Assembly (NCBI GenBank): GCA_027621405.1
Contig: JAQCBT010000019.1
Location: forward strand, 1-64,000
Source of the DNA: Pseudomonadota bacterium
GTDB lineage: Bacteria; Pseudomonadota; Gammaproteobacteria; Pseudomonadales; Pseudohongiellaceae
DNA: 64,000 bases
Reading direction: 5' to 3'
The notes below the pieces were generated by a model. The model was not told the origin of the DNA. It worked only from the letters and a program-made list of their open reading frames with translations, and searched no databases. Numbering within the stretch: position 1 is the stretch's first letter; each line of letters begins with the position of its first letter. This document shows, in pieces, positions 35,248-43,167 of this stretch. The position numbers and the translations under genes were made by a program.

Positions 35248-36924
35248 ATGTCGGGCAAGCGCTTTGACCACCGCAAGTACAAGGCTTTCAAGCCAATCAG
35301 TCTAAAAGACCGAACCTGGCCAGACCAGGTCATCGACAAGGCACCTACCTGGTGTAGCGTGGATCTGCGTGACGGTAACCAGGCTCTGATCGAGCCCATG
35401 TCCGTCGAGCAGAAAATGAAAATGTTCGAATTGCTGGTCGATGTGGGTTTCAAGGAAATCGAGGTCGGTTTTCCTGCCGCATCGCAACCGGATTTTGATT
35501 TCGTGCGTCGCCTGATCGAGGAAGACAAGGTTCCCGCCGATGTCACGATCCAGGTGTTGACCCAGGCCAGGTCTGAGCTCATCCAGCGCACTTTTGAATC
35601 CCTGAAGGGCGCCCGTCGGGCAATTCTTCACGTCTACAATTCCACCTCTGTGGTGCAACGGGAAAAAGTATTCAAGACCGACAAGGCTGGTATCACTGCT
35701 ATCGCCGTTGCCGGTGCGAAGGAGGTCAAGCGTTGCGCAGACCTGGCGCCGGAAACAGAGTGGATGTTTCAATATTCACCGGAAAGCTTCACTGGCACCG
35801 AAGTCGATTTCGCAGTCGAGGTGTGTGACGCGGTCATCGACGTATGGCAGCCCACACCGGAGCGACCTTCCATCATCAACTTGCCGGCCACAGTGGAGAT
35901 GGCTACCCCTAATGTCTATGCGGATCAGATCGAATGGTTCTGTCGCCATATCAAGAACCGGGATTCGGTGATCGTGAGCCTGCATACCCATAATGACCGT
36001 GCCTGTGCGGTAGCGGCAGCGGAGCTGGCGGTGATGGCGGGTGCACAGCGTGTGGAAGGCACCTTGCTGGGTAATGGAGAGCGCACTGGCAACATGGATA
36101 TAGTGATCATGGCCATGAACCTGTACAGCCAGGGAATCGATCCTGAGCTGGACCTGCACGATATGGATCGAATCGTTTCCGTCGTGCGCGAATGTACCCA
36201 GATCGACGTGCACCCAAGGCAGGCTTATTCCGGTGACCTGGTATTCACGGCCTTCTCAGGCTCTCACCAGGACGCCATAAAGAAGTGCCTCGATATTTAT
36301 CAGGAGGGCGCTCCCTGGGAGATTGCCTATCTGCCCATCGATCCGCGTGACATCGGCCGCACCTACCAGGATGTGATTCGGGTTAACAGCCAGTCCGGAA
36401 AAGGCGGCGTGGCCTATGTGTTGGCCCATAAATTCGGGTTCCAGTTACCGCGCTGGCTGCAGATTGAATTCAGTCGGGTTGTACAGAAAGTAACTGAGGA
36501 TACCGGGCAGGAAATATCACCCGATCAGATATGGGACTTGTTCAACACCCATTACCTGAACAACGAGAAGACCTTGAGCCTGGAGAACTTCACGATCGAG
36601 AAGAGTGGAGGCCGGGAAACATTCAATGCCCGCCTTGACTATGCCGGGCAGGAGTTGGAAATCAGCGGCACAGGAGACGGCGTACTCGATGCCTTCGTAG
36701 AAGCGATCAAGCAAGCGATCAATATCGATTTCGAGATCATGGAATACGGAGAGCACGCACTGGGTCAGGGTGCGGATGCCGAGGCGGTGACTTATATCCA
36801 GATTCGTTGCGAGGGCAAGCGCTACAGTGGTGTGGCGATCAGCAAGGACATCATTGCCTCCTCCTTGAATGCATTCATGGGCGCCGCGAGCCAGTTACTG
36901 GTTCAACAGAAAGCCGCAGCCTGA
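35248..36924 (+). CDS. leuA: 2-isopropylmalate synthase
   Basis: A 558-residue enzyme of the long LeuA type found in Pseudomonas. It condenses 2-ketoisovalerate with acetyl-CoA in the first leucine-specific step. Visible: WCSVDLRDGNQAL (catalytic Arg and Asp), the HTHNDRACAVAAAELA metal site, NGERTGNMD and a C-terminal regulatory domain (about 430-555) that binds leucine. It is distinct from the citramalate synthase at 26655, which lacks the N-terminal extension. It has a GTGGAG ribosome site before the ATG. The divergent Lrp-like gene probably regulates it. Confidence 0.95.
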   Translation: MSGKRFDHRKYKAFKPISLKDRTWPDQVIDKAPTWCSVDLRDGNQALIEPMSVEQKMKMFELLVDVGFKEIEVGFPAASQPDFDFVRRLIEEDKVPADVTIQVLTQARSELIQRTFESLKGARRAILHVYNSTSVVQREKVFKTDKAGITAIAVAGAKEVKRCADLAPETEWMFQYSPESFTGTEVDFAVEVCDAVIDVWQPTPERPSIINLPATVEMATPNVYADQIEWFCRHIKNRDSVIVSLHTHNDRACAVAAAELAVMAGAQRVEGTLLGNGERTGNMDIVIMAMNLYSQGIDPELDLHDMDRIVSVVRECTQIDVHPRQAYSGDLVFTAFSGSHQDAIKKCLDIYQEGAPWEIAYLPIDPRDIGRTYQDVIRVNSQSGKGGVAYVLAHKFGFQLPRWLQIEFSRVVQKVTEDTGQEISPDQIWDLFNTHYLNNEKTLSLENFTIEKSGGRETFNARLDYAGQELEISGTGDGVLDAFVEAIKQAINIDFEIMEYGEHALGQGADAEAVTYIQIRCEGKRYSGVAISKDIIASSLNAFMGAASQLLVQQKAAA

Positions 36925-36949
36925 AATCGCCAGGCGCACAAGGAACAGC

Positions 36950-37051
36950 AGGCCAAACAGCGGTTCGAGCCGGAGTAGAAAACTCCTCAAAAGGGAATTC
37001 CCATTCCGGTTGGGATTCTCCGGCTCGGCGGCTGTCTGGCCTCTTTTGTTT
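36950..37051 (+). terminator. Long compound hairpin terminator after leuA
   Basis: Nested stems: AGGCCA/TGGCCT (36950-36955 with 37037-37042), ACAGC/GCTGT (36957-36961 with 37031-37035) and CGAGCCGGAG/CTCCGGCTCG (36966-36975 with 37018-37027), followed by CTTTTGTTT. Confidence 0.6.
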
Positions 37052-37136
37052 CTCCGAGCTGCAATTCCACTGCCTGAATGTTAATTCGTGGATGCCGGGT
37101 CTGCTGATGCAAGGCTTACAGAGATGAACCGGGACT

Positions 37137-37646
37137 ATGCTGACTATGTTAAAGACGAGTTTGATAACAGGACTGGCGACAATGCTGCTTGGCTTCTTCG
37201 GAATCAATTGGGGAAGTGTCGATAAGAGAATCGACCGCGAGTACCCGCAAGTCCGGTTTATTTCCTCTGCTGAACTGGTCGAGGAGCAAGGTGCGGGTGC
37301 CTCCCCCGTGATAGTAGACGTGCGCGAGCAGGATGAATTCGCCGTCAGCCACCTGCAGGGCTCGCTGAACCTGGTATCGGGCGCGGCAATAGCCGAGAAG
37401 TTCCCGGACAGGGAAACCCCGATAGTGGTGTATTGCTCCGTTGGCTACCGGTCAGCCGGTGTCGCGCACGAATTGGCGGAGTTGGGCTACTCCAACGTGC
37501 GCAACCTGCATCATTCCATCTTCGCCTGGGCCGACAAGGGTTTGCCTTTGGTCAATGCCGACGGCAGGACGGAAAAGGTCCACCCATTCAATCGCGCCTG
37601 GGGCAGGCTGGTTAACAAGGACCTGCATGCCTACGATTCTCCGTGA
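37137..37646 (+). CDS. Rhodanese-domain protein with N-terminal membrane helix
   Basis: A 169-residue protein with an N-terminal hydrophobic stretch (residues 9-24), either an anchor or an uncleaved signal. One rhodanese domain follows. The active Cys100 is in CSVGYRS, with IVDVREQDEF and SHLQGSLNL as the usual earlier motifs. Such proteins transfer or carry sulfur, or sense stress; the target is unknown. ATG at 37137 and ATG at 37146 are both possible starts. It stands alone between the leuA terminator and the second ECF operon. Confidence 0.85.
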   Translation: MLTMLKTSLITGLATMLLGFFGINWGSVDKRIDREYPQVRFISSAELVEEQGAGASPVIVDVREQDEFAVSHLQGSLNLVSGAAIAEKFPDRETPIVVYCSVGYRSAGVAHELAELGYSNVRNLHHSIFAWADKGLPLVNADGRTEKVHPFNRAWGRLVNKDLHAYDSP

Positions 37647-37720
37647 TTCCCAGGGGACCAAAATCCAAACTATCCACCGCCCATCTACGACTAATCCTTT
37701 AAAACCAGTACCCTGCGTGC

Positions 37721-37746
37721 TGAAACATTGGCCATGAATGTCCGAT
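37721..37746 (+). promoter_or_regulatory. ECF-like promoter of the second sigma operon
   Basis: TGAAAC (37721-37726), 16 bases, CGAT (37743-37746), 54 bases before the sigma gene ATG. It has the same layout as the elements at 4798 and 6155 but different bases, as expected for another ECF factor. Only one copy is seen, so confidence is limited. Confidence 0.45.
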
Positions 37747-37800
37747 ATACTGGAAGTTCAGGGCGATTAAGCCGCGCAGTGAATCCTGGGGTAGGCCAGC

Positions 37801-38379
37801 ATGAGTTTGATCGATGAAGATGAGGCATTAATCGCCGCAGCTCTCAACGGGTCAGCTTTTGCCTGGGAAAAGCTGGTAAAGCGCTACGAGAGCAAGATTT
37901 ACAACCATGGCCTGCGGCTCATGGGAAATAGCTCCGATGCCATGGACTTGATGCAGGAAGTCTTCCTGGGTGTATATCGAAATCTCCACAGGTTTCGCGG
38001 TGACGCCAGATTCAGTAGCTGGATTTTCCGGATTGCCCACAACAAGGCGGTGGATCTCAATCGCAAGAAGAGATTGCTCGCGGGCTATCCGGTAGACAGT
38101 GATAACGAAGGCGATGTGTTCGATTCTTTCGCAGACGAGGAAGGAGAAGAACCTGAGCTGGAGTTGCTGCAGTCAGAACAGAACAGAAACATCATGGCGA
38201 TGCTCAACATCCTGCCGTTTGAGCAGCGTCTTATTGTGGAACTCAAAGTGTTTCAGTCTTTGACCTTTGAGGAGATCGCAGAGATGCAAGATATATCAGA
38301 GAACACAGCCAAGACCCGATTCTATACAGCGCTGCGCAAATTGAAGAGCGTGACGGAGGAATATCATGTCCTGTCCTAA
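37801..38379 (+). CDS. ECF RNA polymerase sigma factor
   Basis: A 192-residue group 4 sigma factor. Region 2 has DAMDLMQEVFLGVYRNLHRFRGDARFSSWIFRIAHN; region 4 has LTFEEIAEMQDISENTAKTRFYTALRKL. An acidic linker (residues about 100-125) joins them. It heads an operon with a zinc-type anti-sigma gene, whose start overlaps its end by 14 bases, and a secreted protein gene. Region 2 matches the common RpoE-like pattern. The signal and targets are unknown. Confidence 0.93.
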   Translation: MSLIDEDEALIAAALNGSAFAWEKLVKRYESKIYNHGLRLMGNSSDAMDLMQEVFLGVYRNLHRFRGDARFSSWIFRIAHNKAVDLNRKKRLLAGYPVDSDNEGDVFDSFADEEGEEPELELLQSEQNRNIMAMLNILPFEQRLIVELKVFQSLTFEEIAEMQDISENTAKTRFYTALRKLKSVTEEYHVLS

Positions 38380-39034
38380 GACCCCCCACATACTGCAAGA
38401 ATATCTGGCAGATGACCTGACCCCTTTGGCGAAGGAAGAGATCGACAAACATCTATTGCAGTGTGAGCACTGCGCAAGTGAACTTGAGGTGCTGATGCTG
38501 ACCCAGAGCCAACTCGCCAACTGGCAGGCAGAGCGTGTACCCCATTGGGATCGTGGCATGGAGCTGTTTCGTCGTGAACATCGAGTTGGCAAGCAGTCTT
38601 CTTCCTGGTTTTCGGCATGGCAGTGGATGCCAACGGCGGCTTCTTTCGCCATGTTATGCCTGCTGATTTTTAATACCAGTGTAGAGGTTGGTGATGGCGG
38701 CTTCTCGGTGAGTTTTGGTTCACCGGTTAGCGACATGGATGCAGCGCTGGCGGCTTTTGAGCAGGAGCAGCGTACCGAGATAGATTCGATGATTGCGAGA
38801 TTTGAGAGCAGGCAGGATACGAACAATCTGCAACTGATGCAGGCTGTGATGTCCCAGACCCAGCAGGCGACCGTTGAGAACCTGGATCAGATTTACGCCT
38901 ATTTCGAGGAGCAACGACGACAGGATATGCAGCTGATGAGCCAGGGTTACCAGCAATTGGCAGATAGCGACTACGCAACCGTGCAGTCATTGCAGGAGCT
39001 CGCGCAGTTCGTGAGCTTTCAGGGTGCGCGATAA
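38366..39034 (+). CDS. Zinc-type membrane anti-sigma factor
   Basis: A 222-residue protein. The H-x3-C-x2-C motif is at His28, Cys32, Cys35 (KHLLQCEHC), the zinc-binding part of anti-sigma domains. A hydrophobic helix lies at about 90-106 (AASFAMLCLLIF). A long periplasmic part rich in Gln, Asp and Glu follows, probably helical and able to form a coiled coil. It overlaps the sigma gene by 14 bases, which supports a stoichiometric pair. Confidence 0.85.
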   Translation: MSCPKTPHILQEYLADDLTPLAKEEIDKHLLQCEHCASELEVLMLTQSQLANWQAERVPHWDRGMELFRREHRVGKQSSSWFSAWQWMPTAASFAMLCLLIFNTSVEVGDGGFSVSFGSPVSDMDAALAAFEQEQRTEIDSMIARFESRQDTNNLQLMQAVMSQTQQATVENLDQIYAYFEEQRRQDMQLMSQGYQQLADSDYATVQSLQELAQFVSFQGAR

Positions 39035-39037
39035 ACC

Positions 39038-40114
39038 ATGCCAAGCCGCCGAGCCAAAAACCGAATGAACAGGGATGGCAGAGGTTTGAGGCTGACCTGC
39101 CTGCCTGTGCTGCTGGGATTGTCGTTGAACAGTGCTGCTTTCGCCCAGGAACAGAACATCGAGGATGTGCAACGTAACCTGGCGATCTTCTCCGGTATCC
39201 TCGAAGAATCCCTGGATCTCAATGAGTCCACTGGGCTCTTCGGCATGAGCCTTGGTGGGGTGGAGAGCACCTATCTCAGCCATCAGGGGGCTGTGCTGGA
39301 AATACGCTCTCCGCTGGCCAATCGTCGCAACCGCATGGGGCTGGCATCGCTCAGCTCTGCCATGCAGGCTCTCCAGCTGCGCCAGAATCCATTTGAGGCC
39401 ATGCGCAGTCGCGCGGCGGCGCCGGCCTCGACATCGACCCAGTCCCTGGCTTTCGCGGAGGCAGAGTCGGCACCCGCCGGCATTTACCAGCAGTTGATGG
39501 ATCGCATTGCCAATATCGACTATTCCCTGGTGGCACAGACCGCGATGCAACAGGCAGCGCATTCTGCACGTTCGCTCAGGGCACTGGGGGAGCTGGATGA
39601 TGTGTCATTCGATGACCTTAATGAACAGATCAATAATATACGCAGCGATATCAGCGCCAGCATCACTGAACTGAGACAAATCGAGCAGGAAGTACGTGCC
39701 CAGGCCAGTACCTCAGTTGCCACTGAGGACTCTGCGGATTCGTCATTGAGCATGCGTCTGGAGGAACTGCTGCAGCGCATGCAGCCACTACGCGATCAGG
39801 CCCTGGGTATGGCGCAGGATCTTAAAGCCCGCTCTGAACAGGCCGAGCAGGATTATGCGCTGGCCTGGATTGAAGATCTGGCGGTCTTTGAGGCAGATCT
39901 TTACCAGACGCTGTGTGAGTATGGCAGTACACTATCCGCGATTCCCGAGGATCAGAATATTTCCCTGATTCTCAAAGATCTTGGGGAGGACAGGGGAGAA
40001 AATCGTCGCACCGATCAAGTGCATGTCGTTCGCAAGTCGGATATTTCTGCTTGTGGGCGGGGCGAGTTCGACAGCGACAGCCTGCGTGAGCGGGCCACTC
40101 GCTACAGCTACTAG
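39038..40114 (+). CDS. Secreted coiled-coil protein of the second ECF operon
   Basis: About 358 residues (or 349 if ATG at 39065 is used), with a signal peptide ending at AFAQE. The mature protein starts with a region resembling a small mixed domain (residues 40-110), then a long helical, Glu/Gln-rich part (about 190-300), likely a coiled coil. Three Cys occur, two of them in the mature protein. It begins 3 bases after the anti-sigma stop. No family is recognised. As the third gene of the operon it may be the regulated output or a ligand of the anti-sigma factor's periplasmic part; that is inference. Confidence 0.75.
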   Translation: MPSRRAKNRMNRDGRGLRLTCLPVLLGLSLNSAAFAQEQNIEDVQRNLAIFSGILEESLDLNESTGLFGMSLGGVESTYLSHQGAVLEIRSPLANRRNRMGLASLSSAMQALQLRQNPFEAMRSRAAAPASTSTQSLAFAEAESAPAGIYQQLMDRIANIDYSLVAQTAMQQAAHSARSLRALGELDDVSFDDLNEQINNIRSDISASITELRQIEQEVRAQASTSVATEDSADSSLSMRLEELLQRMQPLRDQALGMAQDLKARSEQAEQDYALAWIEDLAVFEADLYQTLCEYGSTLSAIPEDQNISLILKDLGEDRGENRRTDQVHVVRKSDISACGRGEFDSDSLRERATRYSY

Positions 40115-40309
40115 TCAGGTGGTCTGCTCGCTGATAACTGCTGCAGATTCATTCGAAATCAGATATTTTTTGTCGAAATTTCCAACTTTCCAGCGCAGGT
40201 CATCGCGCCATCCAACGTTAGTGTGTGGAATGGTTACACCCCGAAATTCGGGCTTGGTCTCGGCCGCGAATATCTTATAGAATGCCTGCGTTATCGGGCA
40301 TCCAGCCAT
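40115..40309 (-). CDS. Possible small protein, 64 codons
   Basis: An ATG at 40309 is preceded by a strong ribosome-site-like GAGGGGGGCAGA. The 64-residue product is mostly polar and charged, with a plausible composition, but resembles nothing I know. Its stop abuts the stop of the plus-strand gene ending at 40114. No promoter is clear. It may be chance. Confidence 0.3.
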   Translation of the reverse strand: MAGCPITQAFYKIFAAETKPEFRGVTIPHTNVGWRDDLRWKVGNFDKKYLISNESAAVISEQTT

Positions 40310-40526
40310 TCTGCCCCCCTCAGTTCGAATCCGGGTCGAGGCAGTTTAAGGCCACGACTGAGACGGTGGGACCACTCGATGAGAGGTCAGCGAAACAGAT
40401 CTTTGTCCGGTCACAAAAATTTGCGATAAGCAGTGAGACACTGGTCACTTAATGATCAGGAAAAGAATAAACCAGCTAGTCAGAACACGCTGAAAAAGAT
40501 AAGAAGCCGCCGTTAAGGAGACAATA
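40115..40526. other. Gap between second ECF operon and zinc-ribbon gene
   Basis: 412 bases. The minus strand carries a 64-codon ORF (listed separately). CCCGAAATTCGGG (40241-40253) is a small palindrome. GTTCGAATCC near 40325 looks like a tRNA T-loop, but its flanks do not pair, so it is not a tRNA. No promoter or terminator is clear. Confidence 0.35.
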
Positions 40527-40913
40527 ATGGACTGCCCAAAGTGCAATTCAGAAATGCAAGAATTGAAAATCGAGACTCTCTATGGACAAGTGGTCATCGA
40601 CAAGTGCAACAGCTGCAGCGGGCTATGGTTCGATAACGGCGAAGCAGAGCAATTGAAAGGCGACTGGATGGCCGAGTTCGCGGACAGCGGTGACCCTGAT
40701 GTGGGCAAGAGCTACAACACTGTGCGCGACATTCAATGCCCCCGTTGCGGCAAGACCATGAAAAAAGTGAATGACCCCAAGCAGAAGCATCTGGAGTACG
40801 AGGCCTGCGAGGAGCACGGCATGTTTATGGACGCCGGTGAATTCACCGACTACAAGCACGAGACCCTGCTGGATATTTTCCGCGACGTGGTTTCTTCGAT
40901 TAAACGCCGCTAG
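40527..40913 (+). CDS. Zinc-ribbon (TFIIB-like) protein
   Basis: A 128-residue protein with two zinc ribbons: CPKC...CNSCSGLWFDNGE (residues 3-40) and CPRCG...CEEHGMFMDAGE (residues 71-108). The second ribbon has CEEHG in place of a full CxxC, so its zinc site uses Cys and perhaps His. Proteins with this zf-TFIIB plan are common in bacteria and of unknown role. It has an ideal ribosome site (AAGGAG) and a bidirectional terminator just after its stop. Confidence 0.85.
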   Translation: MDCPKCNSEMQELKIETLYGQVVIDKCNSCSGLWFDNGEAEQLKGDWMAEFADSGDPDVGKSYNTVRDIQCPRCGKTMKKVNDPKQKHLEYEACEEHGMFMDAGEFTDYKHETLLDIFRDVVSSIKRR

Positions 40914-40931
40914 TCGCTATTATACGAGTCA

Positions 40932-41765
40932 CTAAAAATGCCATCTGGGGTGATCCCAGATGGCATTTTTTATTGCCGCTGTATCCAGGCTTGGCATCCT
41001 GCCCAGATCTGTCCAGTGGCGGTCGGCATCGTGGAAATCTGAACCAAGTGAAATATACAGGCCATATTCCATGGCCAGCTCACAGAGGTGCTTGCGCATG
41101 ACCGGATCGATGTTCCCGTAGGAGCCTTCCAGGCCTTCGCCACCAGCGGAACGAAAGGTGTCCAACAATTGCAGGAGTTTGCGCCTGCTGAGGGAATACC
41201 TTCCCGGGTGCGCCAGTATTGCAAAGCCGCCAGCGTCCCTGATCAGTTCAACAGCCTGCGCCAGTTCCAGCCATTCAATGCCGACCCAGATCTTGCCGCG
41301 CCTACCGAGGTAGCCTTTAAACGCCTTCTCCCAATTCTTGCAGTGACCGTTGTCGACCAGGAATTCGGCGACATGGCTGCGGGTCCAGCTTACCGCTGGC
41401 AGGGACTCCATATGCTCGTCCAGCCCCCCGATTCCCAGGCTCGACAGTTTGTCATGCATGGCGCGAACTCGCGTCTTTCTTTTTTGTTGCTGGGTATCAA
41501 GGGAATGGGTCAGGTCTCCCGCAGAGGCGTCGATGCCCAGCCCTACGATATGAATCTCACGATTCTCCCAGTTACAGGAAATTTCAACGCCGGGAATGAG
41601 GGTAAGTCCGGCTGTAGATGCCAGCTCCTGTTGATGGCAGTCGAGGCAGTCATGGTCTGTTATCGCCAGGTGGCTGATGCCGTTGTCGGCGGCTCTTTGC
41701 AGCAGAAATTCGGGGCTGTGTTTGCCATCGGAAAAATGGCTATGGCAGTGTAGATCGGCTTTCAC
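40932..41765 (-). CDS. PHP-domain phosphoesterase (RNase AM / TrpH-like)
   Basis: A cytoplasmic metal phosphoesterase of the PHP family, 277 residues from GTG at 41765. Motifs seen: DLHCHSHFSDGKHSPE, AITDHD, PGVEIS, LAHPGRY and GSDFHDADRHWTDLG. They match E. coli YciV (RNase AM / nucleoside 3',5'-bisphosphate phosphatase), which trims 5' ends of ribosomal RNA. The frame is open to an ATG at 41843, but most relatives start just before DLHCHS, so the GTG is preferred. The last dozen codons also encode the hairpin of the shared terminator. Confidence 0.88.
   Translation of the reverse strand: MKADLHCHSHFSDGKHSPEFLLQRAADNGISHLAITDHDCLDCHQQELASTAGLTLIPGVEISCNWENREIHIVGLGIDASAGDLTHSLDTQQQKRKTRVRAMHDKLSSLGIGGLDEHMESLPAVSWTRSHVAEFLVDNGHCKNWEKAFKGYLGRRGKIWVGIEWLELAQAVELIRDAGGFAILAHPGRYSLSRRKLLQLLDTFRSAGGEGLEGSYGNIDPVMRKHLCELAMEYGLYISLGSDFHDADRHWTDLGRMPSLDTAAIKNAIWDHPRWHF
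40934..40970. terminator. Bidirectional terminator shared by convergent genes
   Basis: A perfect 16-bp stem (40934-40949 with 40955-40970) with a 5-base loop, A-rich on the left and T-rich on the right. It ends the zinc-ribbon gene. On the other strand it lies inside the final codons of the PHP gene, so coding and terminator overlap. Confidence 0.9.
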
Positions 41766-42004
41766 TTGACCAGTATACGCTGAACCGAAGGAAAGGTGGG
41801 TGTCGGTTTCGGTTGCGAAGCTGTGTGTAATAAATCCATGCATGACTGGGTCATGTTGGTATCCCGTGGGCTGTGAGCCACGGGGTCACGCAGGAAGGTG
41901 CCAAACCTGCAAATTCTGAGCCTATAGCCGACATGCTATAGTGCATTCATTAAGCAATTGATCGCTTGCGGGCGGTTTTGCCCAGGCCAGCGGTGACCCC
42001 ACTA

Positions 42005-42544
42005 ATGACATCTCTCAATGTACTCAAACCGGGAGATTCAGACCCTCAGTTCCAGGGTTTAATTCTGGGTTGCAGGCACGGCATTCAGCAATGCACCGAT
42101 CTTTTGCAGCAATTATCCGAGACTTCATTTACCCAAACTGAGAATGGTAGTTCTTCCATTGGTGCCCACCTGCGGCACGTCCTCGAACGGTACCAATGCT
42201 TCTTCGCCGGCCTGCAGACTGGTTGCGTAGATTACGATGGCCGCAAACGGGACAAATCGATCGAGACGAACCTGGAAGCCGCAACATTTGCCCTGGTATC
42301 AGTTGCCAAGCGTATCGATGACCTCAAGGCAGGTGCCAGTGGTCCTTTGCAGGTCAGGGAGTCGGTCCACCATCTGAGCCCGCAGGTGCTGCTGGACAGC
42401 TCGGTAAACCGCGAGTTGATGGGCTTGATTACCCACACCACCCACCATCTGGCCATCATTGCCCTGCTGGCCCGGGGGCAGGGCTATCCTCTGCCAGATG
42501 ATTTTGGCAAGGCCCCCTCGACCATCCTCCACGAGCGCTGCTGA
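42005..42544 (+). CDS. DinB-like four-helix protein
   Basis: A 179-residue protein of the DinB/YfiT-like helical bundle fold. The three His ligands are likely in SIGAHLRHVLERY and in LITHTTHHLAIIALL. Members are metal-dependent transferases or unknown. The frame extends to 41966 with TTG, but ATG at 42005 gives the better N-terminus. It lies just upstream of iscR on the same strand; the iscR promoter separates them. Confidence 0.78.
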   Translation: MTSLNVLKPGDSDPQFQGLILGCRHGIQQCTDLLQQLSETSFTQTENGSSSIGAHLRHVLERYQCFFAGLQTGCVDYDGRKRDKSIETNLEAATFALVSVAKRIDDLKAGASGPLQVRESVHHLSPQVLLDSSVNRELMGLITHTTHHLAIIALLARGQGYPLPDDFGKAPSTILHERC

Positions 42545-42561
42545 GCTTACAGCCCCGACCA

Positions 42562-42594
42562 ATACTTGACTAAAATACTTAGGTATTTGATAAT
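42562..42594 (+). promoter_or_regulatory. IscR promoter with type 1 IscR site
   Basis: The 25-base stretch 42562-42586 matches the type 1 IscR consensus (ATASYYGACTRWWWYAGTCRRSTAT) at 23 of 25 positions. It overlaps a -35 TTGACT (42566-42571) and lies just before the -10 GATAAT (42589-42594, 17-base spacing). Binding of the [2Fe-2S] form of IscR here would repress the operon, as in E. coli. Confidence 0.85.
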
Positions 42595-42627
42595 CCGCAG
42601 TGATTTAGTCAGGTAACAGGTTTTTCC

Positions 42628-43134
42628 ATGCGTCTTACAACCAAAGGCAGGTATGCTGTGACAGCGATGCTGGATCTGGCGCTGCATAAGGATCAGGGGC
42701 CCATCAGCCTCGCCGATATTTCCCAGCGCCAGGCCATCTCCCTGTCCTATCTCGAGCAACTCTTTGCCAGATTGCGCAAGAGTTCGCTGGTAAGCAGTGT
42801 GCGCGGACCGGGTGGTGGCTATGAGCTGTTCCGGGACGCCGCTTCTATCTATATTGCCGAGATCATCGATGCGGTGAACGAATCGGTGGATACCACCAAG
42901 TGCAGGGGAGCCGGCAATTGCCAGGACGGTGAAACCTGCCTCACGCATTATCTCTGGGAAGACCTCAGCGAACAGATTCACAGTTTCCTGCAGGGAATCA
43001 GTCTTGCTGATCTGGTCACCCGCTCGGAAGTGAAGCGCATCGCGGAAAGCCAGGACAGACGCCAAATGATAAGCAGTGAGAACATTGAATTGAAGGAGGT
43101 CAGTGACCTTCAGCTGCCGGCGAGCAGCGTGTAA
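42628..43134 (+). CDS. iscR: Iron-sulfur cluster regulator IscR
   Basis: A 168-residue Rrf2-family regulator. It starts [11 protein letters not shown]; the winged helix covers 1-70. Cluster cysteines are Cys92, Cys98 and Cys104, the standard spacing. It heads the isc operon and its own operator lies at 42562-42586. It represses isc genes when clusters are plentiful and acts on other targets as apo-protein. Confidence 0.97.
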   Translation: MRLTTKGRYAVTAMLDLALHKDQGPISLADISQRQAISLSYLEQLFARLRKSSLVSSVRGPGGGYELFRDAASIYIAEIIDAVNESVDTTKCRGAGNCQDGETCLTHYLWEDLSEQIHSFLQGISLADLVTRSEVKRIAESQDRRQMISSENIELKEVSDLQLPASSV

Positions 43135-43167
43135 ACTCGCCAGGTTCTAAACGAGGTCAGGAATAAC

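Noticed and set aside
40214-40238. Third ECF-like element on the minus strand (TGTAAC-N15-CGTT)
   Set aside because: Wrong spacing and a mismatch in the -10 element, and it lies inside a possible ORF with no gene in position.
40315-40345. tRNA-like GTTCGAATCC
   Set aside because: The flanking bases do not form a T stem and no anticodon or acceptor arm can be folded around it.
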